Shown: in pieces, positions 1 to 9,641 of the stretch
Layout: the number at the start of each line of letters is the position of its first letter
Position numbering within the stretch: the stretch's first letter is position 1
DNA from: Impatiens glandulifera
Taxonomy: Eukaryota > Streptophyta > Magnoliopsida > Ericales > Balsaminaceae
Assembly: GCF_907164915.1 (NCBI RefSeq)
Contig: NC_061869.1
Location: 46,559,771-46,623,770, forward strand
Reading direction: 5' to 3'
Length of the DNA: 64,000 nt
Position numbers and translations under genes: made by a program
The notes under the pieces: generated by a model
Databases searched by the model: none
Told to the model about the DNA's origin: nothing
Seen by the model: the letters and a program-made list of their open reading frames with translations, nothing else

Positions 1-529
1 GACCGATCTCCTAACTGAACTCCAGTTGACCAACCGGTTGACTGAACTTCTTGGACGAACCGGTTGACCGAGCCGGTTTGACCGATCTCCTAACTGGGCT
101 CTAGTTGACCAACCGGTTGACTGAACTTCTTGGCCGAACCGGTTGCTTTTACTTCAAACCGAAGTCAAACAACCGAACGGTATATATATTTCCAACCGAA
201 TGGATTTTGCTCAATTTCCCTGAAATAGCAAAACTTTAAATATTATTTACAGCCAGTTGGATTTGATCCCTGGTCACCTGTGTGACAGGCAGAGGGGTTA
301 ACCACTATGCTACAACAACTTCTTATTATATTTAAACCAATTAATATTCTCGATATAACTTAGCGGTTTAACATATATATTTGAACTTAGTTTTATCTAT
401 TCATTAAACTTTTCATAAGTTATAACAATTATTTTCTATCAATTTCTCCCTTTTTGATTATCTAGAATAAATATTCAAAAATCGTAATGTGTGGCCGGTT
501 TAAAATTAATCTACTTAATTTTTCTATCA
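1..529 (-). repeat. 3' LTR of element A (partial, runs off the left edge)
   Basis: Matches the outer part of the LTR at 3178-3602. It holds two tandem copies, 79 bp apart (starting at 1 and 80), of a unit beginning GACCGATCTCCTAACTG; the other LTR has one copy. The right boundary is ...CTATCA at 529, followed by a purine tract on the minus strand (530-543). An older boundary and a second copy of the purine tract lie inside this LTR at 441-455. Confidence 0.8.
250..317 (-). other. tRNA-like sequence inside the 3' LTR of element A
   Basis: On the minus strand an A-box-like TAGCATAGTGGTTAA (298-312) is followed at tRNA spacing by a B-box-like GGGATCAAATCC (259-270). These resemble the internal RNA polymerase III promoter of a tRNA or tRNA-derived SINE. 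No convincing full cloverleaf or acceptor stem is visible, so this is a tRNA-derived relic rather than a tRNA gene. The second LTR carries the same sequence at 3323-3390. Confidence 0.5.
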
Positions 530-580
530 ATTTCTCCCTTTTTGATTATTTAGAATAAATATTCAAAACTTGTAATGTGT

Positions 581-798
581 GGCCGGTTTTTAAAAAAGCT
601 TATATTTGTTTGACCGGTTTTAAAGAGCTTACACTTGTTTGGCCGGTTTTAAAGAGCTTATACTTGTTTGGCCGGTTTTAAAGAGCTTACATTTGTTTGG
701 CCGGTTTTAAAGAGCTTACACTTGTTTGCCCGGTTTTAAAGAGCTTACATTTGTTTGGCCGGTTTTAAAGAACTTACATTTGTTTGACCGGGTTTTGG
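581..798. repeat. 29-bp minisatellite in the untranslated part of element A
   Basis: About 7.5 head-to-tail copies of a 29-bp unit, GGCCGGTTTTAAAGAGCTTA plus CACTTGTTT, between the gag-derived frame and the 3' LTR. Copies differ by single bases. The GGCCGGTTTT part also occurs beside the purine tracts of element C (around 11540 and 11710), so the array probably grew from sequence native to this family. Confidence 0.85.
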
Positions 799-951
799 AA
801 AAACGGTTTGGTTTAAGGAGAATTTTTTTTTTTTTTAACAAATTTTCTTCAAATTTTGTAATCTAACAATCCTAAAATATTTCTAAGGGAAGAAAACTTA
901 GACTCGAGAAGTGGCTTTGTGAGGATGTTAGTCACTTCATGCTTGTTCCCT

Positions 952-1998
952 TCAAATGATGTGTTCGTCAGCAGCCGGCTGTCCGGATGCCATGTTGTCT
1001 CTTCCAAGCTTCTGTCTTGATTTACCTACATTCATAGACAATAGAAAATCTGGTCCCCATTTTTCTTTGGGTCCGTGGCTTATTAATCCCTTGGGAATCC
1101 ATACTTTGATTATTTTGATGGATTTTCCGTTGTGTGTATGTATAGTATATCTACCTGATGATGATTTAACTTTAAAAGATGTTTTTCGGTAAACATCTCT
1201 AAACTTTCGGTCAAATTTTTCTTTTCCATACAAACTGGCTGCCCTTCTCTCAGGTTTCAGCCAGCTTGAAGTTGGTTTTACATAAATCATCTCATCCTTT
1301 GAAGTTAAAACATTACAGCTTATAATTTCTTCCTTAAGCTTCTCATTCACAGATGAGATCTCATTTATTGAAACATCAACCTCTTTGATTTGAGATGAAC
1401 ATTTTGAACTATCAGATTTAATTTTTGAAATAGTTTGATTAAGGGATTTTGACAGTTTTCTATACTTAATGACCATGTCATTTAGTGCAGTAATTAGATC
1501 ATCTCGTGTAAAATCATCAAAGGAGAGATCAAATACCTCAGATTTTTTCTTAGCCGTGAAGCAGGTTTCAACTTTATCATCATTGTTGTTGGATGATGAG
1601 TCGTCTGAATCGCTATCGTCCCATTTTCCCTTGCTTTCAGCAGCCATTAGAGCCTTATGCTCTTTCTGGTTCTCCTTTGTTTGATCACTACCTTCAAATA
1701 GTTGGATCAACTTTTCCCACACTTCTTTTCCCGTTTCGCATTCCATGACTTTCTCGAAAGTGTTGTTATCCAAAGATTTGAAAATATGTCTCATGCAATG
1801 GTTGTCTAGGTTACTTCTTCTCCTATCTTTAGCCGTCCATTCTTCCGTCTCCTTGTTAATCTTTATCGGACCCTCCTTTAGGATGGTGCTCATTTCATCA
1901 TCCAACGTGATCAGATGTAAATACATCTGAACCTTCCAGCCGCTAAATGCCTCAATGTTTAGCATAAGTGGCCTATCGCTGTGGGTCATGCTTCCCAT
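952..1998 (-). CDS. Shortened copia Gag-like protein of element A
   Basis: An open frame of 348 codons from the ATG at 1998 (a second ATG lies at 1989). The first 120 residues match the N-terminus of the element C Gag, including LHLITLDDEM and a conserved W-x-K/A region typical of copia Gag (DUF4219/UBN2). The middle of Gag is missing: most of UBN2 and the CCHC zinc knuckle are gone, and the frame rejoins at the acidic segment before FTRDDLITALNDM. A predicted coiled coil follows, then the conserved end KVWIPKGLISHGPK. The last ~35 residues are out-of-frame readthrough into the RNase H scar. Without UBN2 and zinc knuckle it is unlikely to assemble particles alone. The frame being open suggests either a recent deletion or some selection; I cannot tell which. 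Confidence 0.75.
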   Translation of the reverse strand: MGSMTHSDRPLMLNIEAFSGWKVQMYLHLITLDDEMSTILKEGPIKINKETEEWTAKDRRRSNLDNHCMRHIFKSLDNNTFEKVMECETGKEVWEKLIQLFEGSDQTKENQKEHKALMAAESKGKWDDSDSDDSSSNNNDDKVETCFTAKKKSEVFDLSFDDFTRDDLITALNDMVIKYRKLSKSLNQTISKIKSDSSKCSSQIKEVDVSINEISSVNEKLKEEIISCNVLTSKDEMIYVKPTSSWLKPERRAASLYGKEKFDRKFRDVYRKTSFKVKSSSGRYTIHTHNGKSIKIIKVWIPKGLISHGPKEKWGPDFLLSMNVGKSRQKLGRDNMASGQPAADEHII

Positions 1999-2029
1999 CT
2001 TCTTCGGTTGCTTGAGTGCTAAGAACCTC

Positions 2030-2041
2030 GCTCTGATACCA
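2030..2041 (-). other. Primer-binding site of element A
   Basis: TGGTATCAGAGC on the minus strand, two bases inside the 5' LTR. It is complementary to the 3' end of initiator methionine tRNA, the usual minus-strand primer of plant copia elements. Confidence 0.9.
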
Positions 2042-2043
2042 CT

Positions 2044-3602
2044 TGTTAGGATCGGGGACGCCCTTGGAGGACCGGGGTGTTTCCGGTTTCTGGAAGGGTG
2101 GCCGCTTACAACACACAACACACTTTGGTGATAGTCCGGTTAGAGACTATAACCGTTCTCAGAACTGCACAAACTGTCACAGACTCTTGAACCGGGTTCA
2201 AGGGCGGAAATGACTGTTTTAGGTTGAAGCAACGTATGCGACTTTTAGATGATGTTTTAGGAGGAGTCGGTTTTATGGATATGAGTGACCGGTTTATGGA
2301 GTATGATTAGTTTGAGGTTGGGTAATGTAAATAATGAAAGCAACGAAAGAACACGAGACAAGAATTTTTATGAATGTTCGGAGCAAACTCTCCTACGTCA
2401 CCCCTTCTTCTCAGGTTATGAGAAGGATCTCCACTAACTTTTGTAGTTACAATAACACCTCCGGTCGAGCCCAACTTCGCTACTCGCCGGTTACACCAAA
2501 CTCACTCTTTGATGTAATACAATAACTCAACACAAATACACACAGAAAGCTTCCGGTTTTAGACACACCGGTTTTTGGAATATATCAGTTTATCTCTCTA
2601 GAACTTAATGCTTTTAGCTTTTCGTAATGCTTGATTTCAACACCTTGCATTAAATGAAGACGTTTCGTCTCCCTTTTATAGCTGAGAAGAACTAACGGTC
2701 GTTTTTCTTCTCTCTCCTTGGGATTGGTTGCTCGTTATCACGCCTGGTGCAGAAAGGTTGCTTGCACGCTTCATCTTCCTCAACACCTGGCAGTCATGCA
2801 CTTAGCTGGTTTGCATGTTGGACACATGGCAGACATGCTCTTAGCCGGTTTGCATGTTGGACACATGGCAGACATGCTCTTAGCTGGCCGCCTGCCTGAC
2901 AGCTACCTGCTGCCTGGAATTTGGACAAGCATGCCTGACAGCTACCTGCTGCCTAGAGATTGCTTCTGGATTTGGATTACTCATTTAATAACCGGAGCTT
3001 GACAGCATTTAATCAACCGGAACATTTATGACCGGAACATATTTATGACTGAGCGGCTCATTTAATAACCGGAACATTTATGACTGGAGCGGCTCATTTA
3101 ATAACCGGAACATATATGACTAGAGCGGCTGCATTAAGTGTCGATTGACCGGAGCCTTCTTTCATTAAATGCATGTTTGACCGATCTCCTAACTGAACTC
3201 CAGTTGACCAACCGGTTGACTGAACTTCTTGGACGAACTGGTTTATATTTCCAACCGAATGGATTTTGCTCAATTTCCCTGAAATAGCAAAACTTAAATA
3301 GCAAAACTTTAAATATTATTTGCAGCCAGTGGGATTTGATCCCTGGTCACCTATGTGACAGGTACAGGGGTTAACCACTACGCTACAACAGCTTCTTGTT
3401 ATATTTAAACCAATTAATATACTTGATATAACTTAGCGGTTTAACATATATATTTGAACTTAGTTTTATCTATTCATTAAACTTTTCATAAGTTATAACA
3501 AATATTTTATATCAATTTCTCCCTTTTTGATTATTTAGAATAAATATTCAAAAATCGTAATGTGTGGCCGGTTTAAAATTAATCTACTTAATTTTTCTAT
3601 CA
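2044..3602 (-). repeat. 5' LTR of element A
   Basis: Starts TGTTAGGATC and ends CTATCA in plus orientation. The first ~200 bp align with the LTRs of element C. It holds the conserved module with GTCACCCCTTC near 2363-2410, and repeat-rich U3 sequence: 39-bp repeats at about 2801-2890, CCTGACAGCTACCTGCTGCC twice at about 2894 and 2935, and AATAACCGGAACAT repeats at 2985-3115. A tRNA-like sequence lies at 3323-3390 and an internal purine-tract copy at 3515-3528. Confidence 0.85.
3323..3390 (-). other. tRNA-like sequence inside the 5' LTR of element A
   Basis: Minus-strand A-box-like TAGCGTAGTGGTTAA (3371-3385) and B-box-like GGGATCAAATCC (3332-3343) at tRNA-like spacing. It corresponds to the copy at 250-317. 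Confidence 0.5.
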
Positions 3603-4109
3603 AAGTCTATATGTTGACGTATTATACCTACGCGGTTAGACGAACACGTCTAATAGACGTTAGACATTTTTACGTCATGAGCAAGTGGATGCTCACGTCT
3701 AATCAAACACACGTCTAACATGTGGTGTTTATGCAGGATTAGACGTACATGTCTAATAGACATTAGACGGATTTTTATAACACGGAATTAGACTTATGCG
3801 TCTAATAGATTCATCCGTCTAATAGACGTTTTGTTATATGGATTTGTGGAGTAAGAAAAACGTCTAACTACGTGCTGATTAGACTGATCAAGGACAGCTG
3901 TCCCACGATTGAGAGCTATTTACTTTTCCCGCTCAAAATATCAAACAGTCATCTCTTATTAACATGAAGACACATGTCTCTCAAGTTTAAAGAAAATGAC
4001 TGATATACCCTTATTTTTAATGATGACTCCTTGAAAAAGGACGTCTAACATTTATTGATGGGCCATACCCTTAAGAAAAGACGGTTATTCTGTATTTCTC
4101 TATTCTGTC
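3603..4109. repeat. Leader of the element B accessory gene with TTAGACG/CGTCTAA palindromes
   Basis: Between 3630 and 3870 the motif TTAGACG and its reverse complement CGTCTAA recur about a dozen times, often as inverted pairs around 4-8 bp. It is the same motif family as the dense array in the 3' LTR (7933-8706). The rest, 3880-4109, is plain sequence leading to the TATA box. Confidence 0.65.
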
Positions 4110-4117
4110 TATATAAG
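4110..4117 (+). promoter_or_regulatory. TATA box of the element B accessory gene
   Basis: TATATAAG within CTATATAAGG, 122 nt upstream of the ATG at 4239. This is consistent with an internal promoter giving a leader of roughly 90 nt. The accessory genes of element C have the same arrangement. Confidence 0.55.
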
Positions 4118-4238
4118 GATATTAGTGCATGAGTTTGGAAGTTTTCAATATCTCGAAATTCTTAAGAACCCTAGTTCTCTTTGCATTTCTCTCACTAAAT
4201 CTCTCTGAAATCTTGTGTCGTTTCATATTCTTTCGAAA

Positions 4239-7200
4239 ATGGTGAAGAAAATCACTTTGGGTCATTGTACTTTGCAGGTGGACTTTCCATCGGTGTACAC
4301 TTTCGATCAACCGGAGGTGGTGGAGATGTTCAGAACCCTAGAATATTCTGGGTTAAGGAAGTATCTTGGCGGTCCGTTCATATTCTATGAAAAAGAAGTT
4401 CGCGAGCTCTTCAAAACAACAACTATGGTGGGTGAATCCATCGTAGCAACCGTCAACGGCATGGAGTTCTCCTTCGATGAAGCAGTTTATGCGGAGTTCT
4501 TTGAACTTCCAACGAAAGGGCACTCGTTCAACCTAATCCTTTCACCAGAAATCATGGAGGAGATGAAGGGAACCTTTTCTGCCGATGGTTCGATAATCCA
4601 TGTTAATGGACTCAAGAAGGAATTCAAACCATATTTCATTCTGCTGAACGACGTGGTGGTAAAGGCGCTAAAAGGGAAAGTTGGCTCCTTCCATTTCTAT
4701 AGTCAAGACCGTTTTAACTATATGTGTGTTATTTCAAAGGGAATCCAAGTAAATTGGGCTCATACCCTTTTCCAGAACTTGTGCTTCTCGATCTGTCAGA
4801 CGAACAAGGAAAGCATAACGTTTGCGGCTCAATTGAGTCATCTGTTGAAGCATTTGGGGGTTCCTGTTGGTGAACCTGTGCAGATCAACTCTCCAAGAGT
4901 ATATATTACCCTTACAGTGTCTAACACGCTGATGAGGTTGAAGAATAATCTTGAATCTGCATCTGGTGCTTCTAGTTACAAAACTGGTGGAAAGTCCTCT
5001 ACCCGATCCAAGCAACCTTATGCTTTTGTTATGTCTATAGGGGCTAAGAGATCGAAAACAGTGAATGAATCGGAGGCCAGTTCCTCCAGTCTGAAGAGTT
5101 CAAACAAGAAGGACTCTGAATCTGTTGATCAAGGTTAAGGCAAGGTCCAGGCGTACTTGCTGCAACTCCGATGTCCTCTCTATCTACTCCCTCAACCATT
5201 TTGAGGAAGCCTTCGAGATCCTGTGTCTCAAAGGAGAAGAAGACGAAGGCGCCCCGCGCGTCTAAATCTTTAAAGGTAACCTCTTCTAAATCTTTGGCCG
5301 ATGTGCCTAAGTTTAATGTTCCCATTGTGGAACAAGCTGAATCTGTATTTTCTCCGTTGAGAGAATCTGCTGAAGGGCTTGTTGTTGAGTCAGCCGGTCC
5401 AAATGATGAAAATGTTGACATGAATGTTTCTTTTGTTGTTCCAACTAATCTAATAGCCGCCGGTGCTACAGAGTCATCTCAACCAGAACAAGGTGTTGTT
5501 CTTACCCTTGTGGCTGGTGAACCCACTGTTCCCGCTCCTAAAGATTCATTAGTAGCTGGAAAAGTTATTCGTATGGAGCTTCCTGCTGAGCTCTGTAAGA
5601 AACCCCAATCAGCGTTCGAACTGATGCGTTCCAAAAGACAGACATGTGGAATCGTGATAGGTGAACCCAGACCTGCTCCAAAACCTGTAGAGGTTGTTGG
5701 AAAAGGTAAAGATGTTGCGACTTCAATTCCTGAAAAGGTATCGGAGGCAAAATGGATTGTTGACCTCATTTTAGATCAAGTTAAAGTCATTACGTCTGAA
5801 AAACTGGAGATTTTTGAATCATGGTCCCTGGAGAGACTGTCGTCCAAGTACAATGATTCTCTGACAAATTTCTGCAATAACGAAAGAATGGAAGAAGCGG
5901 GTAGCAAATGAAAAGAAAGTTCTTAAATGGGCAAGAACTTCAGAGGTTGCTGAGGCTTTAAAGAGAAAAGATCTAGTGGAAGCTTTCCTGTATGGAAAAA
6001 CTCTTTTCCCAATCTTTGAAGCCAGAAAGGATAACTTCAATCCTGCTGAGAGAGTATCTGAAGTTGAATTAAAAGTTTTGAAAAGGTTGAACGACATATT
6101 AGATGGCTACGTCTCGGTAGCTTCTCGATACATTCATGGCGCCGATTGCTCTGGCGCAAAACCCCTCGTTGATGATGAAGCTATGGATGTTCTTGATGCT
6201 GACAACAATGCTGATAAGCTATATGTTGCTCTCTTGATCGAATTCGGAAATCTTTCTTCCGAAGAGAGACGCATTCTAGATCAACCTATTCAAGAGAATC
6301 CGAATGAAGAAGAAGAATAAGTGATTGTTCAAGAGCCTGAACAAGCCCTTGAGACAAATGAAGAAGAAGTTCATGTGGAAGATGTGATTGAGGAAGCTGT
6401 TCAAGCTCCTCTTGAAGAAAATGTTGTGATAACCCTTGTTGTGAGAACAGAGGAAGGTCAAGAGAAAGTGGTCGAGGTAACTCAGCCAGAAACTATCAGA
6501 TCTGAGGGGGAACCCTCCAAAGAGAAGAATGTTGAAAAAGAAAGTTCCTCATCTGAGGAGGAACAGGATCAAAATGCTACATATAAAGAAGCCCCGTCTA
6601 TTTCCCGACACCATTGTGGGAAATGTTCACGAAAACATCAACATTCCTCTTCACTACTCTGGAAATCTGTATGAGAGATTTCAGAGAGCTGAAGAAGAAA
6701 TTTCAGAAGAAGAGCGAGATGCAGTTGCTAAGAAAGCCGAGAAGAATCAATCGGAGCAATCCTTGCAGATTCATACAAACTTTGAGCCAATTCAGAGCAT
6801 GGCAGCAGAGTCTGAAGAGATTTCATCACATGAAGAATCTTCTGCCGAAGGAAACAAAATATTAAGGTCTATGAAGTCTGTGCTCTCATCTATTCAGAAG
6901 ACCATGACAAAGGCCATGAACACGAAGGAAGAAGAAAGAAAGGGATTTTGCGAGATTATCAAGGTTCTTACTAAACTAGATAACACTTTGAAGAAGAACA
7001 CATATGAGACTCATGTCGCAAATCTAAACTTCTCAAAGTTTGAAAAGCAACTCTTCAGTCGTCAAAGTGAATTATTGGACATTGAAAGACAATTCAATAA
7101 TGAACGCCACAAGGAAACCTTAGAAGAATTCAGTCTGGTGAAGAATCAGATGGTGGAAATTCAGGGTTGTTTGAGTAGAAATGATAATGAACGACAGGAA

Positions 7201-7596
7201 TTTGCTGACTCCATTGCAAGGAAGTTTCAAGCAAAGGAGAACGCAAGGGCTAATGCTGAAAAAGATCAATCTCGACCCGCCCAATGCGAGTCAAGTAGAA
7301 GAAATAACGGCGTGTCAACCGGAACTAGATCCAGGCGAGCTCCATGTACCGATGATAATCTTAGGTCAACAAAGAGAGGTGGAGGTCGAAGTGGTGGTGA
7401 TCGTGGAGGTCGAAGTGGTGGTGGCCGTAGTAGGCTAGCCAATGTTGATCAAGGAGGTCGTGGTAGCGGTAATGAACGTGGTAGTAGATCAAGTGGAGGC
7501 GGTCGTGGTGGTCGCGGCTACCCTTTCTTCTTCAACATGCTTCCCAGTCAAGAAATGAGTCCATCCGATCCTCGAGTTAAAAGGGAAGAACAATAA
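4239..7596 (+). pseudogene. Decayed accessory gene of element B, homologue of ORF3 in element C
   Basis: The start is the ATG at 4239. The first ~250 residues are the shared accessory domain, with LEYSGLRKYLGGP, an LPTKG-like turn and the signature VNWAHTLFQNL. A Ser/Lys-rich linker, a second region matching ORF3 (around 5750-6120), an acidic Glu-rich stretch (6290-6600), a coiled-coil region (6830-7290) and a Gly/Arg-rich RGG-type tail (7375-7530) follow. It is broken: a frame change near 5131-5138, another near 5880-5895, a stop TAA at 6318-6320, and a further frame change near 6600. The whole would have been about 1,100 codons. Function unknown. The RGG tail suggests RNA binding, which is inference. 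Confidence 0.7.
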
Positions 7597-7754
7597 TATA
7601 TTTTTATACTCTATTTAAGTCTTTCAAACAATGTTTTTTGATGACTCTCTGAATATTGGTTTTGAATGTTTGATGTAAGTAAACAAGGGTTTAGTTTATT
7701 TATATGGTGAATGCATATTTTGGTATATGTATGCAGGTTTCCAATTTCTTCATC

Positions 7755-7768
7755 AAAAAGGGGGAAAT
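7755..7768 (+). other. Polypurine tract of element B
   Basis: AAAAAGGGGGAAAT immediately before the LTR start TGTTGGG. Plus-strand synthesis would be primed here. The minus-strand elements A and C have AAAAAGGGAGAAAT in the same position. Confidence 0.85.
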
Positions 7769-9641
7769 TGTTGGGTCAAATTATTTTGACTAAGTGTTGA
7801 AATAATTTAACCACTGAGATTTTGATGATGAAATGACTTATGAGTTTTGATGCAGGTGTATTGAAAACAACGTTTCATAAGACTTGGCTCTAATTAGGGT
7901 CATTAGACCGATTTTGGCATTAGATGCATAAAATTAGACATACAGTCTAACTCATCGGAGTTAGACGTGTAGTCTAATGAATGCATAGAATTAGACGTAC
8001 AGTCTAACTCATCGGAGTTAGACGTGTAGTCTAATGAATGCATAGAATTAGACGTAAGTCTAATATACACGGAATTAGACGTAAATCTAATGTGTTCGAA
8101 ATTAGACGTACAGTCTAACTCATCGGAGTTAGACGTGTAGTCTAATAGACTTGTAATTAGAACGATGGTCTAATAAATATTCGAAATTAGACGTGTAGTC
8201 TAATGAATGAACGGAATTAGACATACAGTCTAAATCATCGGAGTTAGACGTGTAGTCTAATATATTTACAATTAGACGGGCAGTCTAATTAGTGAAAGTT
8301 AGACGTGAGTCTAACTCCTTTAGACAAGTCTGAGGTAGAACCGGAATTAGACGTGCAGTCTAACTCAGTGGAGTTAGACGTGTAGTCTAATGGTTATTGG
8401 ATAATTAGACGGGCAGTCTAACTAGTGAAAGTTAGACGTGCGTCTAACTCCTTTAGACAAATCTGAGGTAGAACCGGAATTAGACGTGCAGTCTAACTCA
8501 GTGGAGTTAGACGTGCAGTCTAATGGTTATTGGATAATTAGACGGACAGTCTAATTAGTAAAAGTTAGACGTGAGTCTAACTCCTTCAGACAAGTCTGAG
8601 GTAGAACCGGAATTAGACGTGCAGTCCAACTTAGTGGAGTTATACGTGCAGTCTAATAGTTATTGTAATTAGACGAGAGTCTAATTCTATTAGACCAGGC
8701 GGTCTAATAGACGTTATTATTAGAAGGAGATGTGTGATTTCATTAGATTGATTTTACAATCCGTGTAATTGAAATACGTCTAATGCTCAGCTTAAGTAGT
8801 TTGTTTGAAGCTAGCATTTCACCTACCCACGTGCTATAGCTGTACCCTACTCCTGTTCCACTTTCTAGTGAAGATAAGTACAACAGCTATATACAACCAA
8901 CCAAGGAATTCCACGTAAGAGAATTTTCCTCACATTACTTGTTTTGTAGGTACATCCCTGATAGAATATTCGGCGCACTACTAGTAATGTACGGCCACGA
9001 TCCTTGTGCTCAGAACCTTCTGTATACAATGGAGGCTTTCCAATGGAAGAGTGCCACGTATCATTCTAAAAGATTCGACTGTTAGCTCCTGCTTAGTATT
9101 TAACAAATCTAAAGGACAACGGACAATCTGCCTTTACAAGAAGAACTGCTAACCTTACGAACTTACCGATCTTGAGAGAAGTCAAGCATTTGAATATTCA
9201 TACTGTGAAGCTGCTTTCTGATTGTACTGTGTGTGAATCAAGAGAGAGATAGAATCAAAACACCTTTAGTTGAGTGATATTCTTCATCTTGTAATTGAAC
9301 AGAAAGTGTTCTGTTCAATAGTGAGCTAAGTGTGTGTAAACTGTATTTGATTCGAATCATATTATAGTGATTCCTTCCGGTGGTTGTAAGAAGGGGTGAC
9401 GTAGGAGAGTTTCTCTGAACATCCATAAACAAACTACTGTGTTCTTTTTTTCTGTCATATTTCATCTTGTGCTTCAAACCCAAGTAAATAATTCCGCCTT
9501 GAGTCTGTTTCAAGTGTTCACAAGTGTTTGTGTAGAATAGAAATCGAATTAAATATATAACCAGATTTCTTTCAAACCATTTTTCATAAGCCTTCATCCT
9601 TAGTCAGACCCCCGTCTTTATCGATAAAGCCGATCCTATCA
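7769..9641 (+). repeat. 3' LTR of element B
   Basis: Begins TGTTGGGTCA after the purine tract and ends CCGATCCTATCA, close to the CCGATCCTAACA end of element A's LTR. Its U3 holds a large palindromic array (7933-8706). The conserved module GGGGTGACGTAGGAG...TGAACATCCATAAA lies at 9392-9430. The right boundary abuts a piece of LTR D. Confidence 0.75.
7933..8706. repeat. Array of about 26 short palindromes in LTR B
   Basis: Repeated inverted motif TTAGACGTGCAGTCTAA and variants (TTAGAC, 4-5 spacer bases, GTCTAA), about 26 copies spaced mostly 27-30 bp. Towards the right a higher-order unit of 133 bp is repeated: the landmark CCGGAATTAGACGTGCAG starts at 8341, 8474 and 8607. A few copies are imperfect, for example at 8075, 8611 and 8639. 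Confidence 0.9.

Larger units (their letters stand above)
1..3602 (-). mobile_element. Element A: non-autonomous Ty1/copia derivative, truncated by the window edge
   Basis: Seen: two copies of one LTR (1-529 and 2044-3602) flank about 1.5 kb that holds a primer-binding site, a shortened gag reading frame and a minisatellite. Protease, integrase and reverse transcriptase are absent. A short scar of the RNase H C-terminus remains at 901-963 in another frame, so an internal deletion joined the end of gag to the end of pol. The element reads on the minus strand. The base run AAGTC follows the right LTR at 3603; its partner lies outside the window, so the target duplication cannot be confirmed. 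Inference: it moved using enzymes from a full-length relative such as element C. Confidence 0.85.
3603..9641 (+). mobile_element. Element B: 3' half of a plus-strand Ty1/copia element
   Basis: Contains, in order, a palindrome-rich leader, a TATA box, a long decayed accessory gene, a purine tract and a 3' LTR with a palindromic satellite. No gag, pol or 5' LTR is visible. The left part probably lies beyond element A, which appears inserted at 3603. Assignment to copia rests on the purine tract plus LTR layout, the LTR core module shared with C, and the accessory gene homologous to ORF3 of C. Confidence 0.7.

Noticed and set aside
250..317. A genuine tRNA gene
   Set aside because: Only the A and B boxes match; acceptor and anticodon stems do not form convincingly.
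4122..4310. Minus-strand open frame overlapping the start of the element B accessory gene
   Set aside because: Antisense to a recognisable domain and without its own features.
7933..8706. Regularly spaced short palindromes resembling a CRISPR array
   Set aside because: The genome is a plant, the spacers are themselves repeats, and the array lies in an LTR.
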